Below are positions 33,302 through 44,100 of a DNA stretch of 64,000 nucleotides, one piece after another (position 1 is the first letter of the stretch; each line of letters begins with the position of its first letter). The stretch comes from Nothophaeocryptopus gaeumannii (taxonomy: Eukaryota; Ascomycota; Dothideomycetes; Mycosphaerellales; Mycosphaerellaceae): positions 2,418,001 through 2,482,000 of the forward strand of contig JASISA010000041.1 of NCBI GenBank assembly GCA_031771865.1, written 5' to 3'. The position numbers were made by a program, and so were the translations under genes. The notes beneath the pieces were generated by a model, which saw nothing but the letters and a program-made list of their open reading frames with translations, did not search any database and was not told the DNA's origin.

Positions 33302-34050
33302 CTACTCGCTGCAACGCTGATGGTCTTTCCCGATGCGCTCCAGGCCCATGAAGAAGGTCGTCGAGTGATTCTTGCTGCCAGCTAATCGATAAAAATCTTC
33401 GATAGCGTCTACAGGCGGTCGAAACGCATTCGGCGCAGACTCCACTAGCTCCAGTGCAATCTTGCCTTGATAGTCGACTGTATTACTCCACTCTTATATC
33501 TTCGTCAACTTCAACTGATGATCATGTAAAGCAGACCGCGCAAGATCCCAGTAGCCTTTCTCTGCTTTGATTCACCCAGATCGCAGAGGAAGTACGAGAA
33601 CATGTGGCCGGCTTTGTTTGATTCCGCTGCGAGATGGTCGATAAGAAATGTCACCATCGACGGTCTTGCCCATGCCGGGCTCGCCGGTGAGAATGAGCAA
33701 TCCAGGCTGATAGCTGATAGCTCTCCTTACAGCCGGTGAGTAGGCAATCGGATAAGATCGACTAACATGTTCCCGGTGTCCTGCCCGCTCTTGTGCGCCT
33801 CTTCGCCCGCATCCAGTCAACATCTGGGTCGGTCAGGAATAGCGCGCGCCTGCCTCATGCCCTATACTGGGAAGGAACATGAGGGTGACCACCTTTCTCA
33901 AAGTCGGAAAGGATGCAAGTCCTGACTGTGAATTGCGGCCTGATTGATGTAATTCCCCAAGTGTACTCTTGCCTGGTCAAACATGTAGACATTCGGGTAC
34001 GAATGGCGCGTGTCGCGAGACGCCATCATCTCTCATACCTGCTTAGCGAT
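33302..34050 (-). pseudogene. Relic of a NACHT-domain (NLR-type) protein gene
   Basis: On the minus strand a Walker A block GLLILTGEPGMGKT (about 33658-33700) is followed, after a frame change, by MVTFLIDHLAAESNKAGHMF and SYFLCDLGESKQRKATGILR, then GLLYMIIS and a stop. After another frame change comes DYQGKIALELVESAPNAF and more, ending at 33302. Together these follow the order of fungal NACHT domains (P-loop, FLID-type helix, SYFFC strand, ATAVLRGLIY helix, then the segment before Walker B). Upstream, FDQARVHLGNYIN near 33960 may be the linker before the domain. Several frameshifts and stops make it non-functional. Such genes act in fungal allorecognition and immunity-like cell death and often decay in repeat-rich regions. 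Confidence 0.65.
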
Positions 34051-34884
34051 GCGTGCCTTCGAAACAGTTGTGTCGCCCTTTGAGTGCTGTGCGCGCTGCC
34101 TGAACATTGTGAGCAGTGTCCATCCTCCATGGAGGCGACAACAAGGCTGTCTGTAAACTCGAAATAGCAGTCGGCAGCTGCGTAAGGCTGAGCCAGCAGG
34201 CATTCTAACGAAAGCTCGCTTGATCGAGCAACTTCGGGGTAGTCTCCATGGCTCCGTGTTGTGTAACCTCGCTCACGTGTATTGATCAATGGTCGCTCTG
34301 GCAAGAGTCAATATGGAGATGACCTCAATGCGTCCCGCAATGTCGCAAGGTGAAACCCTTGTCAGTCCATCTCGTCGCTGAGATGATATATCGATAACGA
34401 TTGCTGTATGTTAGGCTCACAGGCTGTCCATATCATTCAAGCCGCAAATGAATCAGCACAGAAACATCATGCTCGTCAACGGTATGTCGGAGCCGTCCAG
34501 CGTCTCTGGATTCCTCGAATATATGTTAGCAGCCTAGCCATGGATGCAACCCCCCAGTATGGCAGGTTCGTTCTGTGCTCTCTTCCAGGTTGTTGATATA
34601 GAACATAGGCCTTCTCTTCTCCTCAATTGGAGATTCATCGAATTTCCGCTCCCTGCCCAGATTCGGCCAATGTCCTCGCATGCATCTTGCTTCGCGTACT
34701 CATCACTCATGCCCATCATCAATCATTATGCGCAGTCGAACAGCGCCTCCACGTCCTTCAGTACAACATCCTCCTTTATAGCCTCACACTAAACATCGTG
34801 CGCAAACCGCGCTCCACCCATTTCGTCGACGCATATTGTCCATCGATATCACTCGAAAACAACTTCAGGCCCTTGCTCAATGCA
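34051..34884. other. Intergenic region
   Basis: No supported gene. Short minus-strand frames at 34026-34304 and 34534-34722 could be further decayed parts of the NACHT gene, but I see no diagnostic motif in them. Confidence 0.3.
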
Positions 34885-35415
34885 TCAAGCACCCACTCCC
34901 TCTCCAGCCTTCTCCAAAATCCTGACATGCATCTTCCTCCGCGTACTCACCAAGGTGCTCTCCACAAACGCTCTCAGGAACCAGGAACATGAGCTTTCAA
35001 CGCTTTCTTCCAACACATATCCACCTCCTCCGTGGTCCTCCCCAACAGCAGCATCATCTTCTGGCGTGGCGGGTCTCAAAGAATAAACCGCTTTACTAAC
35101 CAATCCCATCGGCGCCTGTATCCAACTCACAACCCCATCCTCGGAATCCTCAAATGAACATTGAAACTTGATCTCATGTTTCCAGAGTCCGAAGGGGAGG
35201 AGGTCGATATTTTCCCAAACATCGTATGTTATCTTCGGAGAAGGTAACGAGTCATCTTCTCCTGGGTTTTGGGAGGCTACCTCATAACGTGTCACTATTG
35301 GTGACATGGTGATCAGGAAGCCATGATCATGAAGGATTGCGATTACTGAGGTTGCGAGGACATGGGGCGGGAGAGGGGTGATGATTGTGTTCGGCCAAGT
35401 TGTCCGGAGGGACAT
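34885..35415 (-). CDS. DUF7053-like protein
   Basis: The 176-residue intronless frame starts at an ATG. The N-terminus, TPLPPHVLATSVIAILHDHG followed by FLITMSPIVTRYEVA, and the central block ITYDVWENIDLLPFGLWKHE fit the fungal DUF7053 pattern as I remember it (a small alpha/beta, START-like fold). The C-terminus contains an Arg-rich helix. Function is unknown. No signal peptide is visible. The family call is from recollection of conserved blocks and should be checked by profile search. Confidence 0.65.
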   Translation of the reverse strand: MSLRTTWPNTIITPLPPHVLATSVIAILHDHGFLITMSPIVTRYEVASQNPGEDDSLPSPKITYDVWENIDLLPFGLWKHEIKFQCSFEDSEDGVVSWIQAPMGLVSKAVYSLRPATPEDDAAVGEDHGGGGYVLEESVESSCSWFLRAFVESTLVSTRRKMHVRILEKAGEGVGA

Positions 35416-36683
35416 GGTCGGGGCCGACGTTCTTGTCAGCTCTTTCTTGTGAGATCGTTAGGCCAGGCAGTGCCTGATCTCGCCTTCCTAAAGTCGGGCC
35501 CGATGTTGGCCGCCGTACTTCGCCTTGATCCGCCTTGCAACCTGAGGAGGTTGGCCTAGAGGCTTGGCTTGTGCTTTTCGACGGCGACGACCTTTCTTGA
35601 GCGGCCTGTTCGCCGTGTCTCGCCTTGGCCTGCCCTACGGTCTTCAGATGTCGAGCTGAATATCTGCCTCAGCCCGCCTCACTTCACCCGAGGATATCTT
35701 CCCCGTGCGCGGGTCAACACGGGAGGAAGTCCGGAGATTCGATATTTCCCAAAGAAGCAACGGTCGATTCCAGTATCCTGGGTAACTCCAGACGGCTTGG
35801 TCGATCTTGGCTTGTTTCACGATGCGCGGAGATGTGTAGTATGCCTAGACAACTGTGTTTGCTTTTTTCTTCTTCGGCATGTTGAGACCTGTGCAGCGTG
35901 GTGCGCTCGTCTAAGTCTTATCGGGATGTTTCCAAGATATTTATAGACCGCGTCATCGAGGTTTTGTCGGCTGGGCAGGCGCTTCGCGGTCATGCTGACG
36001 GCGCATCAGCAACCATAGAGAAGGCTACAACTGTTGCCATTTGGGATGCTGAAGTTGGTGAAGTGAAGTCGTATATGATAGTACCTGCAGTCCAATTGGG
36101 TTTGGTTTCAATGGTAGACGATGCCATTTCCGGGCATTGGGATAGCACATAGCACCTCGGCGAGAAGGCCGATGACGAACTGGCCCAAGCGATTCTTTGT
36201 CGTGACAGTCACACGCTTCCTACAACTCTTCGTCCTCAGACACATCTATCGACTGGTTTCTATGCCCATCAGTCTTTGTCCTCAGGATAGACGTCTTGGG
36301 AGGTGCGGATGGACATGGAGAGCAGGCGCGGAAAGAGTCGGTGAGATGAAGGAAACTTCTGCCAAGGGTTTGAAAGGCTCCCACACACCGATCGGCTAGA
36401 CCAGACCAATGTGACGCAACGCCGCCCGTTCAACGCATCTCCGAGCAGCCCATCAACCCAACCCTCGATCTTCACTCCTCGCTCCCTGGGCAGTGACTCC
36501 CCTCTCCCGCTCAGCTTCCCGATATCGAAGTGCAGCCACCACAAACAGATCTATCGAGGGTCGGATAAATCTACACACATTAACATCAGCCTGCGCTTGC
36601 ACATCTTCAACAAAGAGCCGACGCCGTCGATCCGCACTCTTACCCAAAGTCTAAATCGAATCGCAGGCAGGACTACGCAAAAC
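35416..36683. other. 1.3 kb intergenic region upstream of the carbonic anhydrase
   Basis: Short frames only; those above 80 codons begin with non-ATG codons or lack family resemblance. The right end should hold the carbonic anhydrase promoter. Confidence 0.4.
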
Positions 36684-37687
36684 ATGGCCGCAGGTAGGTG
36701 GGACTTTGATTGATTCTTTGACTCAGCGAGCGGGCGACGTCCTTTTCACCTTCGACTGGCTGTCTGCCCTGGGCCGTCTGCATGTGCGCGACCGTGATGG
36801 CCACCATGGCCACGAGGTCGGCATGTGCACACTACCTGGCTCCGTCAGTATGTCGTGCCCGTGCAGCAGTTGTGGTGCCGCCGAGTGCTCATCGTCATCC
36901 AATGCTGCTGCGAAGAGCACTTGTCCCTGCCACAGCCCGGAGTTTTCACCGCTCTGCTGTTAGACGCAGCCCCTTCTACATCCGCGAGGGTATTTACAAG
37001 CACACACGAGACGTTTCGCTGGCGTGATATACATACTGACGCTGTTGTGTACAAACAGACGACGCATACACATCCTCTCTCACCTCCAACAAGAAGTGGG
37101 CCGAGGAAGTCGCTCAAAAGGACCCAGCCTTCTTCCCAACATGCGCCAAAGGCCAGGCTCCTCCGATTCTCTGGCTAGGATGCGCCGACTCTCGAGTCCC
37201 CGAGACGACCATCTTGAACTGCAAGCCCGGTGACGTCTTCTCGCACCGTAACATCGCCAACATCATCAACCAGACCGATATCAGCCTGCTATCCATCGTC
37301 CAGTTCGCCGTCTTCCACCTGAAGGTCAAGCACATCGTCGTGTGCGGTCACACTTCCTGTGGTGGTGTCGCAGCTTCCCTCGCGAACGCGAAGCTCGACA
37401 TTCTCGATACCTGGCTGCAGCCGCTTCGCGCGCTGAGGGAGAAGTATGCCGATGACTTGGACGGTATGGACGAGAAGGAACGGGGCACATTCCTCAGCAA
37501 GAAGAATGTGCAGGCTGGTGTTGAGGCGCTGAAGAGGATACCCACTGTCATCGACGCTATGCGCGAGCGAGACCTCCAGGTGCATGGCCTCATTTTCGAT
37601 CTGGGCACTGGTTTGTTGGATGAAGTTGAGACTCCTGAGGATGAGAAGCTTGCCGAGAAGCGTGTAAAGACCTTTGAGCGGAAGTAG
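36684..37687 (+). CDS. Beta-class carbonic anhydrase with two alternative first exons
   Basis: The zinc enzyme interconverts CO2 and bicarbonate, supplying bicarbonate for carboxylations. The main exon, 37059-37687, begins DDAYTSSLTSNKKWAEEV. Two first exons can join it in the same phase. Exon 1a (36684-36693, Met-Ala-Ala) uses a 365-bp intron and gives 212 residues. Exon 1b (36902-36989) uses a 69-bp intron with a CTGAC branch and gives 238 residues with the N-terminus MLLRRALVPATARSFHRSAV, an Arg/Ser/Ala-rich mitochondrial presequence. Zinc ligands are Cys 45, His 101 and Cys 104 (short-form numbering) in GCADSR and GHTSCGG; Asp 47 and Arg 49 form the catalytic dyad. The final residues are Lys/Glu-rich. 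Which first exon is used is inference from splice signals. Confidence 0.88.
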
Positions 37688-38102
37688 GTCTATTGGGCCG
37701 TGAGATGATTGACGAACATCGATGTTGGATGGGTTTGGATCGCACATAGGGTCTCGTTGGACGGGGATGTGTTATTCGTCTTCGATAAGGGGGGAAAGTG
37801 TCGCCGCTGAGATAAGCAGGCACCTTTGATAGATTCCTAGATATGGGCAGATGGTACGTCAATTGGAAGTATGAATATGTGCTGAGCATTCCATCGGACT
37901 CTAGTTGAAAGTCGCATGCCCACCTACTGAAGTGAAGACAAGCTCGCACGTGGCCGCTCCTTCCTTCAATGCCAGCATGTGAGCGCCAAGTAATAGCACT
38001 AGCGTTTGCCCTGCATTCGCGTTCCGGTCAAAGCATCCACACAGATATACGTGCGGATTTGAAGAACATCACCTCGTCTGCAACTTCATTCTTCAACACG
38101 CA
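37688..38102. other. Intergenic region
   Basis: Between the carbonic anhydrase stop and the LPAELRN gene start; no coding feature seen. Confidence 0.5.
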
Positions 38103-38888
38103 ATGTCAGCGCCATCACCAACTGGCGTGCCCGGTACGCCGCCCATGGCTACGAAAACACCAACGACACTGCTCACCCTGCCGGCTGAATTACGCAACTA
38201 CATCTTCGAGCTGAGCGGATGCCTTAAGATAGTCAAGTGCCGCACCTGCCGCGCAAAGACCACATATGATCTTGCGACTGTCGCTCCACCAATATGCTCT
38301 ATCAAGAACTCTAGCAGCTTCTTCAAGCTCTATCAAAAGGACCAATACACGTTGTGTGAATGTGCTTTTTCGAACAGGTACGTCTATCCACGCAATCTCA
38401 TGATAGACAGATTGACTAAATTTCGATCTAGCGCTATCCGCGTCACCGTCTCAGACTTGCAGCCGCGAGAAGGCGTAGTGCACGAGATGCCTCGAGTCAG
38501 TATTCTATCGGGCCTACGACAGCTTTCGCTCACCAGAGTCTGTCACCAAATCCGGAGCGAGGCTTTGCCTGTTTTCTACGGGACGAATAGCTTCATCATC
38601 GGTAGCACCTGGTGGTGGCGCGCAGAGTTCACAGCGCGATGGCTGACAGGCATGGGAAGCGCGGGCTGTGCCATGCTCAAGGAAGTCTGGGTTCGGGGTG
38701 ATGCGAATCGTGTAGACCATTTGGATATGACCGATCCCGAGTTCAAAGAGGTGGTCGGCGTAGCAAAAGAGCGGACAAAAGAAGGCGTTCTCAAGGCGCA
38801 GTGCTACTGTGTCTTGTGTCGTCAGGAGAGTTGGAGAAGGGATAGAAGGTCTGAAGAGCAGATCGTCCGTTACCTGACTTTTGCATAG
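38103..38888 (+). CDS. F-box/2EXR-like LPAELRN protein, two exons
   Basis: The frame starts at an ATG. A 54-bp intron (38378-38431; GTACGT, branch TTGACTAA, TAG) has a length divisible by three, so the frame stays open through it; removed, the product has 243 residues. Near residue 23 it has LLTLPAELRNYIFELSGCLK, then a CRTCRAKTTYD segment, and near residue 160 LTRVCHQIRSEALPVFYGTN. This LPxELRNxIYxL...VCxQIRxExLxVFYGxN arrangement is common in large fungal families annotated as F-box or 2EXR domain proteins, which may serve as substrate adaptors for ubiquitin ligases. A cysteine pair near the C-terminus (CYCVLCRQE) is also present. A decayed copy lies immediately downstream and a third at 51.7 kb. 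Confidence 0.75.
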   Translation: MSAPSPTGVPGTPPMATKTPTTLLTLPAELRNYIFELSGCLKIVKCRTCRAKTTYDLATVAPPICSIKNSSSFFKLYQKDQYTLCECAFSNRYVYPRNLMIDRLTKFRSSAIRVTVSDLQPREGVVHEMPRVSILSGLRQLSLTRVCHQIRSEALPVFYGTNSFIIGSTWWWRAEFTARWLTGMGSAGCAMLKEVWVRGDANRVDHLDMTDPEFKEVVGVAKERTKEGVLKAQCYCVLCRQESWRRDRRSEEQIVRYLTFA

Positions 38889-39037
38889 CCACTGGAATTC
38901 ACACGGACATCTGCATCTTACTTGTACACCTTCCGTTCATTCAACATTACATCATCGTTCCTGCCACCAATTCCACGTAGCGTTGGTCAAAGCTTGTTCA
39001 CATGCACCGTTTGCCCGCTAGGCTGACAAACTTTTAA

Positions 39038-39866
39038 ACTTCGCTCGAGCCCATCACCGAAACACTCAACATAGTCGAATATGCATCGCTGAAACCAGGC
39101 TCCATCAAAAACTTCCACCACACCACCGATAAGGGAGCATCCATCAAGAAAAGGAAGCCAACCATCTTCCTCTCCCTCCCCGCCGAACTCCGAAACGAAA
39201 TCTACCACCTCAGCGGCTGTCTCAAAACTCGTCGAGTGCGAACACTGCGGCCGAGCCACAACCCGCGACATCGTCCCGATCTACTCCAGTTCTTGTCCAG
39301 TCAGAGCATCGAGACCACGAAACCGCCTCCTTACACCGCCCTTGTAAATTTAGCGAGGTTGACGGGTAAGAGTACTCTCCCGCTCTAACCTCGACCCGCG
39401 CATATACTGACATTGGCGCATCAGACCAATCGGTATCGACGTCTCGAACCTTCAAAACAAACCTCAAATCCTCGATTTCGCTCCCGGTGAATATGCCGTT
39501 CGAATGGCTACCGATGACAACTCGCCCCTGGAACAACCCGCCCTCACTCGCATCTCCCACCAAATCCGCGCTGAGACACTTCCCATCTTCTACGGCGGGC
39601 ACAACTTCATCCTGTACAGAAAGGGAAGCAGACCGCAGCTCCGCGCTTGCGGGTACAACTGGTTGTCCGCGACGGATCCGATCAATGCGTCAATGCTGAG
39701 GGTGGTGAGCATTCATTCAGGATCAGGCCGGTGGACATTTGGGATCGAGCGTGAGTTGCGCGAAGTGCCCAAGCAATTTGGCATCTCAGGGCGGTGCGAT
39801 CTGCAGATGAAGTGTGGAGATGCCGGACGAGCGGTAGGACGGTGGTCGGAAAAGAGGACGCGATGA
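39038..39866 (+). pseudogene. Decayed tandem copy of the LPAELRN gene
   Basis: The copy preserves FLSLPAELRNEIYHLSGCLK, then after a one-base shift in a run of A's VECEHCGRATTRDIVPIY, then after another shift SEHRDHETASLHRPCKFSEV. An intron at 39366-39424 lies at the same position and phase as in the intact copy. Exon 2 contains PALTRISHQIRAETLPIFYG and ends at 39866. No in-frame ATG precedes the first domain block. At least two frameshifts and the missing start argue that it is not translated as a whole. Sequence error cannot be fully excluded for single-base shifts, but the lack of a start supports decay. Confidence 0.7.
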
Positions 39867-40521
39867 GTTTTTGGCGCTTTTGAGGAGACGTGGGTAGGTA
39901 TGATTGATGGTGTCGTGGACTCGATGCAGAGATATAGCAGAAAAGTACGTATCTTGGTTTGGAGGCAGCTTGCGGCAGATGGGACGCGAGAGAGACGAAT
40001 GAATGGTAAGCACACATCGTGTAGCTAGCGTGCGTCTACGAGCACTGTGAGGAAACGAGAAAGTCAAAGGCGCTGGCTTCGCACAAATCCATTGAATGAG
40101 TCAGCCAGCAGTCTTTACATGCTGTTGCGTGCTAAGTGCTTGAATGCGCAAAGCATTACCAAAGTTTTCCCTGAATTGGAGGTCATCGCAGGAATTTCCT
40201 CTGCCGGACAGTAGTGGTGCCATCGGCATATCAGGCTTGCAGACCTTGACCTTTTCCAGACGAGCCATGAGAGAGAACAGCGATTCTTTAGAATTGCCGC
40301 GTTCATCTGCAGTGGCCAGTAAGACCAGTTAATTAGCAAAGTACCTCGCCATGCTCGGGCAATCGAGATGGTAAGTTAGTAGGGACAAGGCCAGGTGCAT
40401 CCAATGTGTGAATGATACCGAAGCTGCACGTTGTCGACCGAGCTACTCCGAAAGCTTCTGCAACCTACAGTCTCCTACCACATCCGATCGTTAGCGCTGC
40501 CGCGCATTCGATTGGTACGGC
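39867..40521. other. Intergenic region
   Basis: Between the decayed LPAELRN copy and the 3' end of the minus-strand gene at 40522. No feature recognised. Confidence 0.45.
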
Positions 40522-41124
40522 TTAAACGAGAGCATAGTTCCCCTTCAAAAGCGCTCCAATCCCCTGCAAAAGAGGCGTTTCGAGCCTGGCTTGTCGGTAT
40601 TCTATGATATACTTCCTTGGAAACAAGCTTGCTATCGCATGAGCGGGAGCGCTATCGATCATCTGCAGAAACAAACTGTATCTATCACAGTGGAAATTTC
40701 CGTGATAGATATCCATATCGTCTGGATCCAGGCGCGCTGTGCAACTTTCCGGAATACTATTGAGTAAATGCCGCGAGCTTACATGCATCGTCATAGGTGT
40801 TCACCTGTCGAGGATGTGATATCGGCTTTGATGAATCTTCATCGCAAATAATTCGATGCGATTGTCTGTCATGCTGATCGCGTGAACAATATGCACAGAG
40901 AAGCATCTACGAATGGAATCTGCAGATGCCTGAGAAAGGCGGCTTCGAACGGAGGGAAGATGTTCGATCCCAGCCTCGCACTGTTCTTCAGATGCAGAAT
41001 CTGTTGCTGAAGATCGACTCGGGCCGATCGCAAAAATAGGTACTGCCGTTGCCGCTGTGCAACACTGTGTCCCCGAAAACCCCTCGACGTTTGTACACTC
41101 GCACAGGGAGAATGCTCGGCACAT
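40522..41124 (-). CDS. Uncharacterised protein, two exons
   Basis: Exon 1 (41124-40805) starts at an ATG (MCRAFSLCECTNVEG) and ends ELFAMKIHQSRYHILD. A 48-bp intron (40804-40757, GTGAAC to TAG) follows. Exon 2 (40756-40522) continues SIPESCTARLDPDDMDIYHG and ends GALLKGNYALV. The phases match (2) and the product has 184 residues. The second exon reads like a genuine globular protein (NFHCDRYSLFLQMIDSAP). I do not recognise the family. Further coding-like frames upstream on the minus strand (41300-41800) with possible splice donors suggest the true gene may be longer at its 5' end. Confidence 0.45.
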
Positions 41125-44100
41125 CTAGGGCTTCCATCCAGACTGGCATTGAGATAGCTGCTTGATCAATAATGTTGAGTACCAACACTGCCTTCGTTGA
41201 CGAGTACTTTCCAGGGAGTCCGCATGCCTCAAGGAGCAATGTGCCGCGGACAACTCACTCGTGGAACGTGAACGATAAGCGAAAGCGACGTGGACAATGC
41301 TATTGACGTCCAAAGTGGGCTAGACGAGAACAGTCCAGAACCTGACGAATAGCAGAAGGTGAGCGTGCTCCAGTGAACGTTGAGTAGGGATGTTCGCTGC
41401 CGAAATCGGGCATTCGAAGTCTCATGCCGAACGTAGGGCCAACCCGTGGCGAGAGACCTTGGTGATCACTACCGGACCATGGTACGCACTCACAGTGAAC
41501 CTGGAAACGTAATATCATCATCCTGGTAGGTCGCGTGGCAGCCATATGTATAGGCAGTAACAGCATAAGATTGCCGCGTCAGGCGTCTCGTCAAAGTTGT
41601 GGCACTCACACTTCTTCGAGTTCTGGAGTTAAGACCCGGATATCTGCTTCCGGCGCCGCTCGGTACCATGCGGAAGTACAGCCAGATGCAAGTCTGACAT
41701 GAGCTTTTCGAAGCGCAATGAAGACGGAGAGTACAACGAGGCGCTTACGAGAGGTCCAGCAGGGCGGAAGGTCTCCATAGTAGCAAAGGATGAGCAACCA
41801 CGTTCACTTCGACTCAACGCTCGGTTGCTCGCATGTGACTCCACATTTGAGCGCAGAGACTCGCAGAAGCCTGCGAATGTTGCGTATGAAGTATTGTACG
41901 TCGCGTTGACCAGTTGAAGGAGCGGTCGATGGTGTTGTCTCTGGAGACAGTTGCAAGTGATCCAGGCAGGAGAGGAACTCGTCAATTGCCCCATGGCGGA
42001 CAGCAGCCCATCGCTGAGCCGCAGCGTGCTACACACGGATATCACCAATGGCTCTTCGAGGGTGGATGTGTTGGCCTGAAGCTGCGATTGTGGCAAGCGA
42101 CATTCACGGGCTTGGGATTTCGCAGTTTCTTCGAGGCGAGCTTTATTCCCGGTCCGACGCTTTTCAGACCCTTTTCCACGGCGGCTCGATTCATCTAGAT
42201 TGCGTGGTAAGTGTTAGTAGTAGACGCGTCCGGACAAACAGTGGGGCGATTGCGGGTATAGTCAATAGCGTGAGATAGCGTAGCAGGCATTTGCTGTTCA
42301 CTGGTACCCATCTCCGGCACAGATGGTCCCGAGAATCTTTGTTGGTTTCTGCCGCGCGCTTCCTCAGTTGATGAGAGAGGAGGATACGATGGCAAGTGTG
42401 CAGTCCCTGCAAAGGATGACCGCAGATCGTAAACAACCAGACTCGACCTTTCCTGATCCAGCGGCGCGAGGGAGGGGGAACATGGCTTCTTCGTGAGCGC
42501 GGCACGGCGTCTGGCAAGTTGCCGCTTCCAGCAACGCCTCATTGTCGTGCGCTTTTTCGAGCGCTCTCATCAATCCTGTGCTGCCAACGAGGCAGCAGGG
42601 ATGCCACGAGGCATGCCGGTGGCCGTGAGGAAACGTGGCTTGTGATACCAGCAGCGCATCCGTCAACGTCGGCCTGCGGGCCAGGGCAGCTCTGGCGGCA
42701 GGAGATGCAGAGTGCTGCGCGACCGTTGGCCTGTAGCATGTCCGCGTGAGTGCAGTCGTGCATTCTGTTGTGCTCGTCGGCGACACTGAAGCCCACGAAT
42801 AGCAGGCTGGCGGCGAGTGCCAGGAGGCGAAGGCGTTGGCGCCGATCTGCTGCTGCTGTCGCGTCTCAACCCATGTTGAGGTGTGTAGCTGACAGCGATG
42901 GCGGGAACAAGAGATGTCGAGGAAGTGAGAGCTCGGTGACGGGCGCGAGGGTGGAAGTGATGAGAAAACATCGTCAGCCGAGCGACGTTCGCGTCGTCCG
43001 CCCGCCGCCAAACGTCTCCAGGATTCAGAACTAGCAGCGGGTGGAGCTCTCAGCAGGCGGAAAGTCAATTCGGGGCGCGGACAGCAGCAGATGCCGTTCG
43101 CTGCCGCCGCTGCAGCTTCTCGAATCTCCCGCTCATGATGATGCTGTTCGAATCTAGCTGTTCTCGGCGGACCCGTCCAGCGGGCCAAGCAGCATTAGAA
43201 CTAAGGCATTAACACCACCGCCCCATACCGCGTCGAGAATGGCGCTCCCGCTGCCATGGCGTAGCCGCGAGGGCAAGCCCGGTAATGTTCCCTGGCGGCG
43301 TGCCCAGTGCTTGAATCTGATCATTCTGATGAGCCTGGAGGCTCCATGCTCGCATTGCTGGCAGGGATCATGAAAGGCTGAAGGTGACTGGCATGCAGGC
43401 CAGTGCAGGCCCTTCCTTGTGCATAGAGGTATTGTGCACGCCGGACGCCAGGGCTAGCGGGCAGAGGTACGTATGGCAATAAATATGATGAGATGCGAAG
43501 CGGTGCGCAAGCGAAGCGAAGCGACGCGCAGAGGGCGGGCATCATCTGTCATATACGAAGCCGTCAGTCTATTGTGAGTAGTGGCCGCCGTCATACCTGA
43601 TTGATCCGTCTGCTGCCCTGCTTCTTCTGTCCATCTCTCAGCGCCTGTCGATTGCTAGAAGTCTTCTATTGATCCGACCCGACCCATGCCCCAGCGCTCT
43701 GCATCTGCTGCTGGCATTACCCCTACCACTACCACCACTAGAACTACCACTACCACCGCTGCCCTTGTCGCTACTTACATACTCGCTACTGCCCACTACT
43801 GCCGCCTCTCTCGCACCTGCTGCTGGACTACTGCCGCGCCGAACCCGACTCCCCACCGCCAGGCATTGGGACCTTCTCGCCAGAGGACGCGGAGATCCGG
43901 CTCTCGATTCCGAGTGTTGCTTCAATTCCTGCACTCTCTTGTCGATTTGAATTATTATTATTATCATTGTGCATGGCGTGGCTGCTGGTAGCGAGCCGGG
44001 ACAGCTGCTAACTTTCTGCACTCCTGCCAGCCAACCAGCGGACGACAAGCCGACTTCTTTGCATCGCTGTCGCAGGCACTATACACAGACTACCTCGAGG

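Noticed and set aside
42048..42496. Two-exon plus-strand candidate of 122 codons with a GTAAGT donor
   Set aside because: Phases fit, but the intron lacks a convincing branch site and an equally open minus-strand frame covers the second exon.
42364..43188. 274-codon minus-strand frame in a GC-rich stretch
   Set aside because: It starts inside GC-rich DNA, is rich in Arg, Ala and Ser with many His and Cys, shows no domain, and overlaps open frames on the other strand.
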